A DNA stretch of 64,000 bases from Parietaria judaica. Its lineage: Eukaryota > Streptophyta > Magnoliopsida > Rosales > Urticaceae. Made by a program: the position numbers and the translations under genes. This document shows, piece after piece, positions 12,837-28,386 of this stretch (position 1 is the stretch's first letter; each line of letters opens with the position of its first letter). Where the stretch lies: the NCBI GenBank assembly GCA_954871525.1, contig OX940863.1, positions 39,294,501 through 39,358,500 of the forward strand, given 5' to 3'. The notes below the pieces were generated by a model. The model did no database searches. It was not told the DNA's origin and saw nothing but the letters and a program-made list of their open reading frames with translations.

Positions 12837-13430
12837 TGAATATTAGTTGCAACAAATGAAGAGAAAAACAACTATATTTATATCGAATACATTATAACGA
12901 ACATTTGATTCACTCCGAACCACGTATTGAACATACATTTTAAAGATACTTTGCACCAACCCGCAGTGACATTACATTTTGAATATTTAACTACCTACTC
13001 GAACTCTTCCGAGCTGTGGGAACATTTTCTGCTTGACACGCCACGACGGGGATAGTAAGTAGCAGGTGGCCCAATCCTGACCCTCGCTGCGCCGGGGTGC
13101 TGAAACATTTTTTGCTCGTCGTCATTCTACCTCTGTTTAAGCTTCAATGAGGTTTCGAGTCCGGCCGCAGACGGAAGGAGACGATGACGCGGATTGAGCC
13201 ACACGCAGACAAGAAGGCAGAAGTGGCAAGGGGTGGGAAAACCGATCCCAACACAGGATGCACTTTCCGAGAAACACAACAATATTCATGAGATCCGATC
13301 TTCCCCGCCTTTGCGGCCGTTGGGTCGCACCAAGAGCATATGTATGCATATATTCTGCTCTCTGTGCGACCCATGCATGCAAATTTTCCGCTCTCCGAAG
13401 CAAAGACCTAAACACATGAAAGGAATCGTA
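12837..13430. other. Internal MULE sequence with no recognisable gene
   Basis: Between two motif blocks lies about 600 bases with short open frames on the minus strand (13137-13474). They overlap one another in different frames and match nothing I recognise. A second, mudrB-like gene would sit in such a place, but nothing in the sequence supports that. Confidence 0.35.
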
Positions 13431-14063
13431 TCAGGAAGGTTGACCTCGGAAATGAGAAATCCGAAGTCGGGCATTTGAATAACCCCGACCTCGATGTTCG
13501 GAGATAGTAAGTCCGAAGACCAACCTCAGACTATCTAATCCATAACTACATCCTTGGGGATACTATCTCCGACATCGGTCTTAATACCTTCGAGCTCGGG
13601 AACCGCGATGTCTGACCTTGGTGTTTGGAGATAGTAAGTTCGAACTTGAAAGTCGAGAGTTAGCAAGTCCGAAGACCGACCTCGGACTTTCTAACCTCGA
13701 ACTAAAACTTCGGGGATGCTATCTCCGACATTGGTCTTTATACCTCTGAACTCGGGGAGTGTGAGAAAACCGAGTTCGGATTCCTGAGTGTGCAAAAGTT
13801 AAAACATTTTAAAGTCAGACGAAAATCCGAGTTCAAAATGGGCTAATAAAACGAGAAATGGTCTACGATGGAAAAAGTTACCAAACAGGATCAACGACGA
13901 AGACGGTGGGATGAAAGACACCAACATAAGCAACTTCCATGGAAGGACATTGTCGAGCTCCGGGAGCAAAGTGGTCCCAAAACGTAAATGGATTTCGTGC
14001 TCCCAAAAGAGAGAAACGGGTCAAACAGCAATGCGGCGCGTGAAAATGAGGACCGCTTTAGGG

Positions 14064-14068
<5 letters not shown>

Positions 14069-14148
<80 letters not shown>
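14069..14148. repeat. Compound microsatellite (CT)n-(TA)n
   Basis: A run of about 13 CT units passes directly into about 28 TA units. It lies just left of the hAT element, whose left 8-bp target site overlaps its end. Confidence 0.95.
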
Positions 14149-14150
<2 letters not shown>

Positions 14151-15333
14151 ACCTAGAGCTGCACATGGCGACGTCTGACACCTCCTCGCGACGCATCGCG
14201 ACGCCTGACACGAGATCGCGACGTTGGGCAGATAATCGCGATCGATCGCGACGTTGGGCAAAAATCGTGACGTGTGGTTGGGGCAATCCGAGTAAAGGAA
14301 TGGACGGCCCAGATTGTGCCACCTCATTGATCCAAGTGATGTGAGGGATTTGTGTTTCTTTGAGGCATTAATACTATACTTTTACCCGAAATTTATTACC
14401 CAACCACAATTTTTACCTACTTTATTCGAATTCAACCCTAAAATTTCAAATTTTTATTTTGTTTACCCACTATTATTCACCCACCACAATAATTATTCAC
14501 CCACCCCACTCTCTCCTCAAACCCTATAAATACCACCCCTTCCTCCCTCATTTCCTCACCAACAATCTTCCATCTCTCTCTCAAATTCTCTCAACTCTCT
14601 AAGTTTTTTCACTCTAAAGCTCCAAAGTTCTCAAGTTCTAAATTTCTCAAGTTCGCAAGTTCTCTCATTATGTCTCGAAGAAGCGGCGGTAGTTCCGGGG
14701 GTCGAAGGGGGAACATCCCAATTTCAACCCCAATTTCAACTAGGGGGAACATCGCAGCCTACGCCCGAGGGCTACATTCCCGTTATGCTACCCCAAGAAA
14801 TATTTCCCTCCCCTCCCAATCCAAATTATCCCGACGATACAGTACGGTCTCTAAGACCTAGTCTAGTCCGGGCGATGGGCCAGCACGACGCCGATCCCCA
14901 ACGTGTGTCCCGAGAAATGGTCGAGGCGGTGGCTCAATCTAGGGGGAAATAACGATCCCGAAGGTCCCGAAGGTGCCGATCCCGAAGATGCCGATCCCAA
15001 CGAAACTCAACGTCCCCACGATGCCGATCCCGACGACTTTCAAACGCCGCCCTCGGTCCGTGGTTCAAATGTTGGGGTGTACAACCGCGGTTCTCCTCTA
15101 CCTTCCAATCAAGATAGCGGTGAAGCCTCCGTTGCCCGTCCTCGACGAGATCGACGTCCTTCAACCGGGTAATAACATTTAGTCATTTCTCTATGTATAG
15201 CTATTAGTCATTTTTCTATTTTATTAATTAATAATATTTAATAATTAATAAGTTAGTACTTAGTAATAAATAATAATTAATAATCAATAATTAAATATTA
15301 ATAATTAATAATCAATAACAAATTTCTTGAAAG

Positions 15334-15403
15334 TCTTAGTATGCTCTGTGGTTGCAGTTCCGACTGATCTTCCACATCAGAAACGACTTTCTTGAGATTT
15401 TTT
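15334..15403 (+). repeat. Copy 1 of a ~70-nt sequence shared with the copia leader
   Basis: This matches 34573-34640 with about two substitutions over the core that runs from ATGCTCTGTGGTTGC to TTCTTGAGATTTT. It lies in the non-coding stretch of the hAT element. Confidence 0.85.
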
Positions 15404-15560
15404 GTAAGTTAATAATCATTTAATCACTTTAGTTTAATTTTTTCAATTAGTTAATAATTATTTAATCATTTTAGTTTAATTTTTTCAATTAGTTAATAAT
15501 CATTTAATCATACTAGTTTAATAATCAATTTGTAAGTGTTGTTTCCACGTCACTTGAAAG

Positions 15561-15632
15561 TCTTAATATGCTCTGTGGTTGCGGTTCCGACTGATCTTCC
15601 ACATCAGAAACGAATTTCTTGATATTTTTTGT
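15561..15632 (+). repeat. Copy 2 of the ~70-nt sequence shared with the copia leader
   Basis: This is a second copy 227 bases downstream of the first, in the same orientation. It matches the copia leader at 34573-34640 almost exactly. Both hAT copies are preceded by CTTGAAAGTCTTA-type sequence, so they probably arose by one insertion followed by a local duplication. Confidence 0.85.
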
Positions 15633-18624
15633 TATTTCATTTTCGATCTCAGTTACTTAATAATCAATTAATCATATTAGTTTAATTAAACTTTAAATAG
15701 TTACTTCAATAAGTTAAAGAAATTAAAATGGTATTTTTTATGTGTGGGGTGATAATTATAAAGTTTTTACGGATTATGGTGTCTTAGAAAGATTGGTTTT
15801 TAAATAAGGTTTGCTTTGCAATCTCCTCCAAGCTAGCCTGGGAACCTCGGGGAGTTCTGTCTAGAAAAGCTTGGGCCTAAAGCGAGATCATAGCATCCTT
15901 TCCAGTCGATCTGGCCGTGGAACCTCGGGGAGTTCCGTCCAAAAGAGCTTGATAATTATTTCCACACATAGAAAATACCATTTTTGATTTTGTTAACTTT
16001 TTTTAATTAACTATATGAAATTTAATTAATTAATATGGTTAATATTAATATTTAATCCATGTAAAATTAATACCAGTTTTTATTTTGTTAACATTTTTCT
16101 CCCTTATATTTTTAATAGGGAAAATCCTACGGGCTTGTTGTGGGGACGACCAAACAGAGCGAAAGTGTGGGAATATTTTCCCGAAGAACGACGGGTGGAG
16201 AACAATATTCGAGTCAAGATCGCCACGTGCAAGAAGTGCCATACAACCCTAGATGCGTTGGGGGAAAAAGGAACCGGCTACTTGATGCGACATAAAAAAG
16301 CGTGCTACGGAGACGATGACGAGGTAAACACAACACAGGTAAGTGCTCTTAGCACGGAAAATTTACAGAAATGGACCCTCAAGTGGTTACTGTCTACGGG
16401 TTTGATGGAAAATCCTGCGCATACACAATACATGCAAATGATTAATCCGTCTTACCAACAGTTTCCCGTACGACGTATACCAGGGACATGGAAAAGGCTT
16501 ACAAAATGCAAAAGAATTATTTGGCCGAGTTTTTTAAAATGTCAAACATAAACGTTGCTTTCACAACCGACTTGTGGAGCGGCCCGAGTCTAAACGATTA
16601 TTTGAGTCTGACCGCCCATTACATCGACGATGATTGGGTTCCATGTCAAAAACTTTTAAATATGTCACCATTCGAGTGTCGCCATACCGGCACAAACATT
16701 TCCGATAAATTAATAGAATTATTCAATGATTGGGGTTTGCAAAATCGTATTATTTTTATTACTTTAGACAATGCCGCAAACAATAACGCCGCTATTACTA
16801 TCTTAGAAAATAGTTTGCCCGGTTCTCCTTTTCGTAATATTTTACATCAAAAGTGTGGTTGTCACATTATTAATTTAATTGCTAGAACGGGCGAACGGAG
16901 TATTTCAGGGCACGTTGAAAAAATACGCGGCGTTATTGATTGGATCCGGCATTCTCAAACCACCAATAGGTGGAGACGATTTTGTAAAGAGCACAATCAT
17001 AAAGCTAATAGGTTTGGTTTAGACAATAATACACGATGGAACTCTACGTATCTAATGCTTTCAGTTGTGTGTAGACAGAGGGTACCGTTAAGCGCTTTTC
17101 TCCTCACCGAACTAGAGGCCTCGGAGCGGATCACAGAGGCAGAATGGGAAACGGCCGAGAAATTCACCCAATTCCTCAAACCCTTTTACGCTGTTACTTT
17201 AAATTTTTCTAACCAAAGACAGCCTTCTTTGAATCATGGTCTTTCGGGTCTATATGAAATTACAAACACTTTTTCTGAATTCGCAAATGACCCTGTTATT
17301 TCTCCCATGATTGAGGGAATGGTTGCAAAATTCAAAAGTTATTGGGATCCACCCCTTTTTTCGTATTGTTTCGGTGCTATCTTAGATCCCCGTATTATGT
17401 TTACTTTCGGGCCGTTGATGTTAGCAATCGGGATAAACTTGGGGGAGGATTACACTGATTATATAAAAGTTGTTAATGAAGCTTTTTATGAACTGTACAG
17501 TGAATACGACCGGCGGTTCGCAGAGTTCAACGTGGAGGCGGAGCGAAGGGCAGTGATGGAAAGCCCAACCAAGACCGGCCTAGCATTTTTCCAGAGACTT
17601 AAGCAAAGACTGGATCGCGGAGAATCATCGGGATCCGGTACGCCACCGGCACGAGCGGAAGACAGGGAAGGCGCACCGCAAGAATTGAAGCGGTACTACG
17701 GCCTGCGGATCGACGAGGACTCCCTCTAGTTCGATGTGATTGGATGGTGGAAGAATCAACGGGAAAGATTCCCGATATTGGCGAGAATGGCGAGGGATAT
17801 ACTGTCCATCCCCATTTCAAGCGTTGCTTCGGAGAGCGTATTCAGTTCGGCTCAGCATATAATCGACGACCGGAGGGCGTCAATTACCAGCACACACCTC
17901 GAGCAAGCGGTGGTGTTGAACGATTGGATGTTCCGCAACCCCACCATCGCCCAACGGAACGAACCAACCGATCTGGAGAGAATGACTGAAAAGTTTAATG
18001 ACTGGTTCCCCGAGTGATTCAATGTAAACGCCAATATGATGTGCTCTTTCCTCTCTTGGTTTTATGTCCCTAAGGAGGGTTTTTCAAGAGAGGTTTTAGT
18101 GAGACATCTTGTAATATTTACACTGAATATTTACAACTTCTTCCACCTTATTGTAATATTCACAATGAATAATACAACTTTTTTTTAATATCTTGTTTTA
18201 TCATATTTATTTATTTGCTATTAAATTTTTAAAAATTATTAATATGTTACAAATTAATATTTATTAACATATCTTACAAATTAAAAATTAACATATAAAG
18301 AGAAATTAATAATATGTTACAAAATAATAAATTATAACATACTAAAATATTAAATTTGAAATAAATAAAGTATAAATAATAATTTTAAATAATTTAATAC
18401 TTAAATTCGGATAAAAACTAATAAAATTTAAAATTGGAAACAAATAAAAACTTTTGCCGCAACCTTTTTTTTTGTCCAGCTTCACCCTTCCTCGCTAAAT
18501 CGCGACCACGTCGCGACTTTCTGCGACGAGCCACGTCGCGACGCATCGCGACCACCCTGCTCGCGATTTTGGCGACTTTCGTCGCGACGCGTCGTTTCGT
18601 CGCCATGTGCAGCTCTATGTGGAC

Positions 18625-19614
18625 CAAGGTTTAAAATGCCGCTTGCCGTTTTCGTTTCGAATTTTTCGTTTTACGGATATATCGCTTGCCGATGGGTATG
18701 TCGATGGGCAAATGGTAAAAAAAGGGCATGTCGTTTACCGGATTTACCGCATTTTTCGAATGGGCATACCGCTTGCCGATGGATATGCCGACGGATATTC
18801 TGTAAAAAATATTTCAGTATTTCCAAATTCCAACTATATGTAGGTGAAATGTATAATATTAAGTCACTTTATTAGTTTAAGTGTATAATATTAAGTCAAA
18901 TTATTATGTGAAGTGAATATGTATGTTAATTAAGTGTGTAATATTAAGTGAATATGCATGTTAATTGTATAGGTATGTTAACAAATTTAATATTAGTTGA
19001 AGTGTATAATATTAAATGAATATGTATATTAAGTGTATATGTATGTTAGGTGACGTTAATATGTATGTTAAGTGTATAATATTATTTGAAGTGTGTAATA
19101 TTAAGTTAAATTATTAGGTGAAGTGTATGTGTATGTTAAGTGTGAATGTGTGATATTAGTTGAAAACAAAAAGTCCCACATTGATAGATGACAAGAGTTT
19201 GGTGATGTTTATATACCAAATATTAGGGACAAGGGCTTGGGCCCTTAGGGTCATAGGATTTTGTGGATGGGGGAGGATTCACACAAATGTTACACCACCA
19301 CACGCGCGCGCCGCCGCCGTCCGACCGGCCGGACGTGGCGTGGCGTGGCGTGGCGGGGTCTTGTGTGAGTATAATTATTTTTGCCGAAAGTTTAATTGGT
19401 ATTTTTGCCGAAATCTACCAAAAATGCGAAATTCGAGCACCATTTCGTCGTTTTGAAGGCAAAAAACGACAAGAGATTTTCTTTCCGAATGTCGTTTGGA
19501 ATTTCGCGGCATTTGGTAAAACGACAGCGAAACGGAAAGAATGTCGTTTCGGTGTTCCACTGAAAACGAAATTGACGCGAATTTCGTTCGATTTTCCCGA
19601 CATTTCGCACCTTG
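18625..19614. mobile_element. Non-autonomous hAT-type element, TSD ATGTGGAC
   Basis: The left end CAAGGTTTAAAATGCCG pairs with the inverse of the right end (CAAGGTGCGAAATGTCG). The flanks carry the perfect 8-bp duplication ATGTGGAC (18617-18624 and 19615-19622). The element is 990 bp. It has TTGCCGATGG-like subterminal repeats, AT-rich tandem GTGTATAATATTAAGTG-type repeats (about 18845-19150) and a GC-rich patch with four GTGGC units (about 19334-19354). No transposase is encoded. It lies directly against the larger hAT and overlaps its right target site. Confidence 0.88.
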
Positions 19615-19881
19615 ATGTGGACCAAGGAGTAGAGAAAGAAACTAAACATCACTAGTTTTTAAATTTTAAAAAAATCATCATCAAATTTCGAATTTTACTT
19701 ACTTTCATCCCTAGATGATTAATTTTCCCTTTAAAAATATAGATAAGAAATAAAAATGAAAAACCGCCATTAACAACATAATAATAATAATAATAATATC
19801 CCATCTTCTCGAACACGACGCTCTCCCTCCCGAGTCAGACAAAAAGGCCAAGCCCTAATCGGAGCCCTACCACTTCCGGCC

Positions 19882-23285
<3,404 letters not shown>

Positions 23286-23954
23286 ATTGTCAGAGATATC
23301 TTTTATCTGTGTACTAGTTGTCTGTTATTAACTGATCCCGGGTTTGAAGGGGACTGAATGTTAGGAATACATTGAGGTATACTGTGGTCTGAAATTGGCG
23401 AATTTGACTAGTTCATGTAATTTTAGCTTTCGTGAACTAGCGTTACTCTAGATATGAGATGTATCTTTTACTTGTTTTTTACTAGTTTTTTCATTTTTAA
23501 TCAAGGGTTGGCCGTTTTCGCACATCATCGTTAAAGATGCGTTAAATCGACGTAAAAATTAGTCATATTAGAGGAGTCATTCTCCGAGAATTAGTTGATT
23601 TTTTTTTTCACAATAATTTTATAAATTGATATATTTGATTTCTATTGGAATATTAATGTATTAAAGTTCAGATGACTAATGCACTAACATGGGGCATTAT
23701 TGCTAATTATACTTATTCATTAATGGTAAATGTTGTTAATGTAGAACCCCAAAAGTACCTAAATTACATGCCACTTCAAGAGGTTGTGGCCTAAAGCGTC
23801 TCTGTGGCAAAATGTAGAAACAAAACCTAAAATGTGCCAAGTATAATTATAACTTACAAGTATATAAAGGAAAAAATGTAAGTATAATTCTCATTTTGGC
23901 AACTTCTCTTGCCCTCTTCAGTATATATAGAGGAAGTTATATATTGGGATCTAT
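23286..23954. other. Convergent intergenic region between DCP5-like and DUF1218 genes
   Basis: This holds the 3' UTRs of the two converging genes and AT-rich sequence. No further gene or transposon end was seen. Confidence 0.5.
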
Positions 23955-25027
23955 CTATTGGTAAGCCATCGATTCTCGGTCATCTTGTGTCGGCGACATA
24001 GCGGTGAGCGCAAGTGTGGAGGCAACCGAGACCAGCGATAAGATAGCCGAGCCAATGAAGATGCCATCTTTGACAATGTAGCATTCGCCATCCAGCCACT
24101 CTTTCCCGTAGTTCTGCTTTCTGCTCATGCTCGTTGCACTACCCACCAGCACCACACCTATTGCGAAGCTCGTCCTGCGTTTTCTAACAGCTCCCTCGGT
24201 TACTTATTTCCTTTGCCGTCAAGACGAAGCAGATAGAAAAAACCAAAAGGGTTGAATTATTGATGATGTTGATGAGAAAACAGTACAAGTGAAATGTCAA
24301 TTTGTTGATACACCTAAAACTAATGGTTTTGACTTCTGAGCCTTTTTGGATTATATATGTGAAAATGAAAAACCAAATTTACCATTAAAACAGTACTTGG
24401 GATAATTTACCAAGTAAATACTTGTAATTCAAACTTTCGAATGCGGTACTACCAAATTTACTACCGCATTGAAGCACTTTCACAATGGGCGTACACCGAA
24501 ACCGCTGAATTGTAGCCACGAATTACGGTTGTCGACATCAACCGGTGCGCATAAGTTTCCATGATTAATGTACATGCTGCGGATGCCCGATTTGCCACAG
24601 ATTCTGTCGGTTCAATGTAAAAAGATCATGCGAAGTGTAAAACGAAAATGCGCTCTGATCACCTACCAAGATAAAAGCCGGAGAGACGTCAAAAGCAACG
24701 GTTTTTTGGCTCTGCGTTTCCAGATACCGCAGACCACGAGACTGCCTGCGATCTGAGCCGCAGTCCAACATGCCAACGCTGCAATTCCCAGCCCAAATGC
24801 TCCACTGCCCGGCAAACGACACAGTGCGCCCTTAAACTTCAGGTCCTTCCACTACAACATACAGTTAGCCAATCAACTTCGACGACAGGATTCGAATGAA
24901 ACACAGGACCAACCTTGGCTCGGGTGAACTCCGCTGCGACGCACGACGCAGCCGAGAAGAGGCCGAGAGAGACGGCGAGGACGATGCCTAGGATCGGCGA
25001 GAGTCCAAGCCGACGTTTTTCTACCAT
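23955..25027 (-). CDS. DUF1218 family membrane protein, three exons
   Basis: Minus-strand exons 25027-24914, 24851-24667 and 24174-23955 join in phase to 172 aa. An N-terminal hydrophobic segment (ILGIVLAVSLGLFSAASCVAAEF) precedes a Cys-containing extracellular-type loop (CRLPGSGAFGLGIAALAC) and further membrane segments. The family-typical block ATSMSRKQ..WLDGECYIVKDGIFIGSAIL closes the protein. About four membrane spans and two to four conserved Cys fit DUF1218 (PF06749), a plant family with members linked to secondary-wall and lignin traits and to vascular patterning. The Met at 25027 is chosen because its N-terminus starts directly before the first membrane span; the same frame is open further upstream but reads as leader. 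Confidence 0.88.
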
Positions 25028-25379
25028 TTGTTTGTAGATTTGAAAGGAGAGGAGAAGAAAAGAAAGAGTGAAAGAAACAAAAGGGCAGTTTGGTGACTTT
25101 TTTGCTTCTTCTTTGGGATCGTTGTTCGTTGCTTTGTAGTGGTTGAGAGTGAGAATTTTCTCTGAAGAAAATTCCCGTCGCTTTACAAAAGAGATACTAT
25201 TCCTTGCTAATCTCAATTGCCTGCCTTCATAATATAACTCCTAAGCCTCGTCGTCGCAGTGGCGGACTCGAGATACAAAATTAATAAGCACGGCTAGATA
25301 TAAAAATTGAAAATTTAAAGAAAAAGTTGAAAAAATAAAAAAATTGTCAAGTCATTTTTAGATGTTCTAAATTTTTTTG
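25028..25379. other. 5' flank of the DUF1218 gene
   Basis: This holds a purine/pyrimidine-rich leader for the minus-strand gene and then AT-rich sequence leading into the gypsy-like remnant. No independent gene was seen. Confidence 0.45.
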
Positions 25380-26278
25380 AGGGAACTACAACAAACGAAG
25401 TCGTAAGTCCGCGACGACGAGGTTCGCGAGATCAAACACTCAAGGATGTCCCTTTGTCATTCGGGCTTCGTCTTCGGGCCCGATCCTTCGGGCTTCGCCA
25501 GATGGGCTTGAGATTGGGCTAAATGAGCCTTGACTTTGCTAGCGGGCTTTGACTTTCGTCAATAGGGCCCAAATTTTACATATTTCAAAAATTGCGCATA
25601 ACATTAACCCCCAGTTTCTTGGATAATGTCATTGCACAAGAAACTATTTTTTTTCCCTCAAAACTGGGCTTTGTAAAATGCGCTTGGGAAAAATGAGCGT
25701 TTTGATTTTTTTAAGAACATGGACATTAAATTTAATAATACCCAAACAAAGTAATTCATATAGAAATTTTACAAATACTTTTTTTGCATGTCACTTTTTG
25801 GATTTTATTCGACTTTTGGATTTTCATGAAGTTCGTAAACTAACTTTTATTCATAAAAGTTTTTCTTAGAACTAAAAAAATAAACCCAAAAGTAAATAAA
25901 TAAAATCAAGCAACACATATTTTTTATATAAATATTTTCATGAGAAAATAACATGTCATGAATTAATTAAAAACTTTAGAAAGTTTTGTAATTAACCCGC
26001 AATAAATAAAAACCGTTAATGTAAAAATAATTTATGAAAACCCGAAAAAATATTTTTATTTTGGTTTTCATGATTGAAAATTAAAAATGAAACTTTTAAT
26101 GTTCCAAAGTTTTAACTTTCAAAGCTTTTTGAGCATACTTTGAGAATAAACATCTTCAATTAAAAACGACGTCAAAACCATTTTTTGTCGTTTTTAAAGC
26201 CAAAAATTCGCACAATCAGTTTTGGGGGCTGATTGGTGTCGATTTTTGATTGATTGGAGAGAATAAAATCATGCTTTA

Positions 26279-28386
26279 ATGACGGGAATTGATGAAGAGA
26301 ATATTTACCTTTTAATTCCCGCGAGTTGTCGGCTTTTCTCTTCCTCCTCCTCTCCCCATTTTGGCGCACATCTCCATTATTGGCGAGCTTCGACGGCTGA
26401 CTTCGCACGCTTCCCGGTGATCATGGGCAGCCCCGGTAGCTTGAACGGCGGAGATTCTCAAGCCTTTGACTTCCTTGAGTGTGGTGAGAACCTTGACTTT
26501 CTTGGTGAACTTTTTGATTCCTTTGAGACTCGAGACGGTGTTCATGGAACTCCGGCGAGTATAAGTGAAACCTCAATGACATTGGAGGATATTTTCAATG
26601 TAGGAACGGACACCGGGATAGAAATCCTGGCGCTTGGTGACGTGGAGGCCGAGTTCGACCAAGACTTGCGCGCGCGCGACGGCGCGGTCTTCGAGGTGGG
26701 CGCGGCGTCTTCCGCGGTGGTGGCTGCAGCGGCTGATGGCAGCGACGGTGATGGCATGGCAGCGGCTCTCGGTGGTTATGTCTCCGGCGTGGTGGCGCTT
26801 GCTCCGGCGACGGGCGATGTGACCTTTGACGGGCAAAACTCCGGCGAGATTATTAACTTTGTCTCGTCAATGGAGGACTTTGGTGGTGCTCCGGCGATGG
26901 TGATAAAATCCGACAAGATGGTGACGGAGATTCCGGCGACCAATCTTGATGATGACACCACCGTGATGAAGATGGCGGTCAAGGACCGTCGTGGTGAGGC
27001 GCGGCCAAAATCATCGCACTCGGCCTTGTCAGTGGTGACTAATCGACCTTTTGTGGTGCTGGCATTGCCGGCGAAGAAATGCGGATCTCCAAGCGTGGTT
27101 GATGATGACTCTTTGGCTCCTGGTGACGGTGCTCGAGGGTGACTTTGACTTTGAGGATTCTGAGATCCCGATTGCGGTTCCGATTGCGGCTGCAGCTTAG
27201 CCAAGCGAAACGCCTTGCGCTAGGAATACTGTTCTGCCCCCGGTTCTGCTCATGCAGGCCCGGGAATTGGCAAGGACCTGTTGAAGATGAATCGTCCGAC
27301 CTTGACTTCACTGGTGAAGGATGTGCAGACTTCTGGGGTTTCTGACGGTCAAAGCTCGGCTGGCGAGCAAGTTGCTGGGGACATTGCTGGTGTTCATATC
27401 CACGAGCCTTCGGTTCTTGATGACGTTCCTGATGCCTTTGTCGATGGTCCCTGTGCTGATGTTGATTGTGACACAGACGTGATCTGTCCTAATCTGAACG
27501 TGCCAAGTGTTATTGATGCCGCAGGATTAGCGTCCTTCTTCTCCAAGTATAATATTCGTCATGTTTCTGGTCTTCAAGCTCCGGAAATTGGTGAACTACC
27601 TGGCGTAACCGAGCCTGGATTTGTACCTGTCCATCTGGAGAGTTGTCGCTACGGAATGAGGCTTCCGCTCCACCCTTTCGTGCAGGACCTCTTTGTTTCA
27701 CTCGGATTGCCTCCTCTTCAGCTGATGCCTGGCTCCTTTCGCACTGCGGTGATGTGCTTCTCTGTGTGGCACAAACATACTGGTCGCTCTTTGAGTTCTC
27801 GGACGTTTCGCGGAGTCTTCGGATTTTCTGATCGAAATGACGACAAGGGGTCGTACCGTACGACCACGACCCTGATATTGGGTCTTCCTCGTGCCAGGCC
27901 TCATATTGACTGGCGTGCTATGTGGGTGTGGGCTCCCGTCAGCTTGGTGAGGAACGTTCCTCAGAAGCTTAGCCCGACAGTGAAGTCTCCGATTGGAGCG
28001 TTCCTGTCGGTCTCAAATGATCTTGTGGTGCGCCTGAAGAAATTGGCGGCTCGTGGCGCCCTGGAGACTTTCCTTGACATTATGGCGTGGGCTGATGCAG
28101 GGCTTATTCCTCCGCTAACGAGAGCAACTGTTGAGCCTAAGGATGTCCGGGGTGGCACCCCAGACGCTACTGCGCCCATCCAAGTACTTCCTCGAGCTGG
28201 GATTTCTGCACGCCGCCTTTCGTCGGATAAGCCTCTTGTTAGGAAGAAGACTCAAGCTCCGACCGTCCTAGTTTCTTCTGCTAGTACTGCTCCTACTTCG
28301 GCTACCACTGCATGTATCATCCTTATCCTCTTCGTTCGCATTTGCGATAGGCCAAGTACTATCGCCTTAACACGTTTGATATGTTT
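26279..28386 (+). pseudogene. Plant transposon accessory ORF ('putative gypsy type transposon' domain), broken
   Basis: The first open frame (26279-27142) is acidic and Ala/Val/Gly-rich, with no recognisable fold. After a frame change a second frame (from 27281) holds a domain of the PF04195 / Transposase_28 type, with LASFFSKYNIRH, YGMRLPLHPFVQDLF, GLPPLQLMPGSFRTAV and RARPHIDWRAMWVW. The reading frame continues into a copia LTR that starts at 28387, so the natural C-terminus is lost. In Tat-lineage gypsy elements such ORFs lie antisense to pol, which fits the minus-strand LTR signals at 25603. The product's role is not known. Confidence 0.6.

Larger units (their letters stand above)
6460..13840 (+). 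mobile_element. Mutator-like element (MULE) with degenerate subterminal repeats, invaded by two solo LTRs
   Basis: A MULE transposase remnant (8529-10868) is bracketed by blocks of a short degenerate motif related to CCGAAGTCGG / CCGACCTCGG. The blocks lie at about 6480-6870, 11040-11250, 12640-12830 and 13440-13830. Removing the two solo LTRs (6876-8195 and 11256-12636) rejoins the motif blocks cleanly, so the LTRs landed in a pre-existing element. I could not find a convincing terminal inverted repeat or a 9-bp target duplication, so the outer limits are estimates from where the motif stops. Confidence 0.55.
14670..18017 (+). pseudogene. hAT transposase (BED finger, RNase-H-like core, dimerisation domain), lightly damaged
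   Basis: The N-terminal part (14670-15172) is Ser/Arg- and Pro/Asp-rich and already needs a frame change near 14860-14900. A BED zinc finger lies at about 16150-16310 (WEYFPEE, CKKCHTTL, HKKAC). The catalytic core runs 16488-17726, with TTDLWSG, IFITLDNAANN, CGCHIINLI and NTRWNST. The C-terminal hAT dimerisation region (17730-18017) has WWKNQRERFPIL and SVASESVFSSA. Lesions: one frameshift near 16470-16480 (or an unrecognised intron) and a single in-frame TAG at 17727-17729 just before the dimerisation domain, which otherwise continues in the same frame to 18017. Such enzymes recognise the TIRs and move the element. This copy is probably inactive but recently decayed. Confidence 0.85.
14154..18617 (+). 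mobile_element. hAT element with TIRs and near-perfect 8-bp TSD
   Basis: Left end TAGAGCTGCACATGGCGACG (14154) is repeated inverted at the right end (to 18617). Flanking 8-mers are TATGGACC (14146-14153) and TGTGGACC (18618-18625), 7 of 8 identical. Both ends carry many GCGACG / TCGCGA subterminal motifs. The 4464-bp body codes for a hAT transposase. A non-coding stretch at 15173-16120 holds AT-rich repeats, two copies of a ~70-nt sequence also present in the copia leader at 34573-34640, and two copies of a GGAACCTCGGGGAGTT unit (15841 and 15919). Confidence 0.9.

Noticed and set aside
13911..14344. Several overlapping open frames on both strands with runs of Tyr-Ile and Ser-Leu or Arg-Glu
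   Set aside because: They are translations of the (CT)n-(TA)n microsatellite and its edges, not genes.
19263..19655. Open frame of 130 codons across the small hAT element
   Set aside because: It crosses the transposon end and its GC-rich repeat patch, and the protein resembles nothing.
26542..27311. Minus-strand open frames over the transposon ORF at 26279-28386
   Set aside because: They are shadow frames of GC-rich coding sequence with no recognisable domain.
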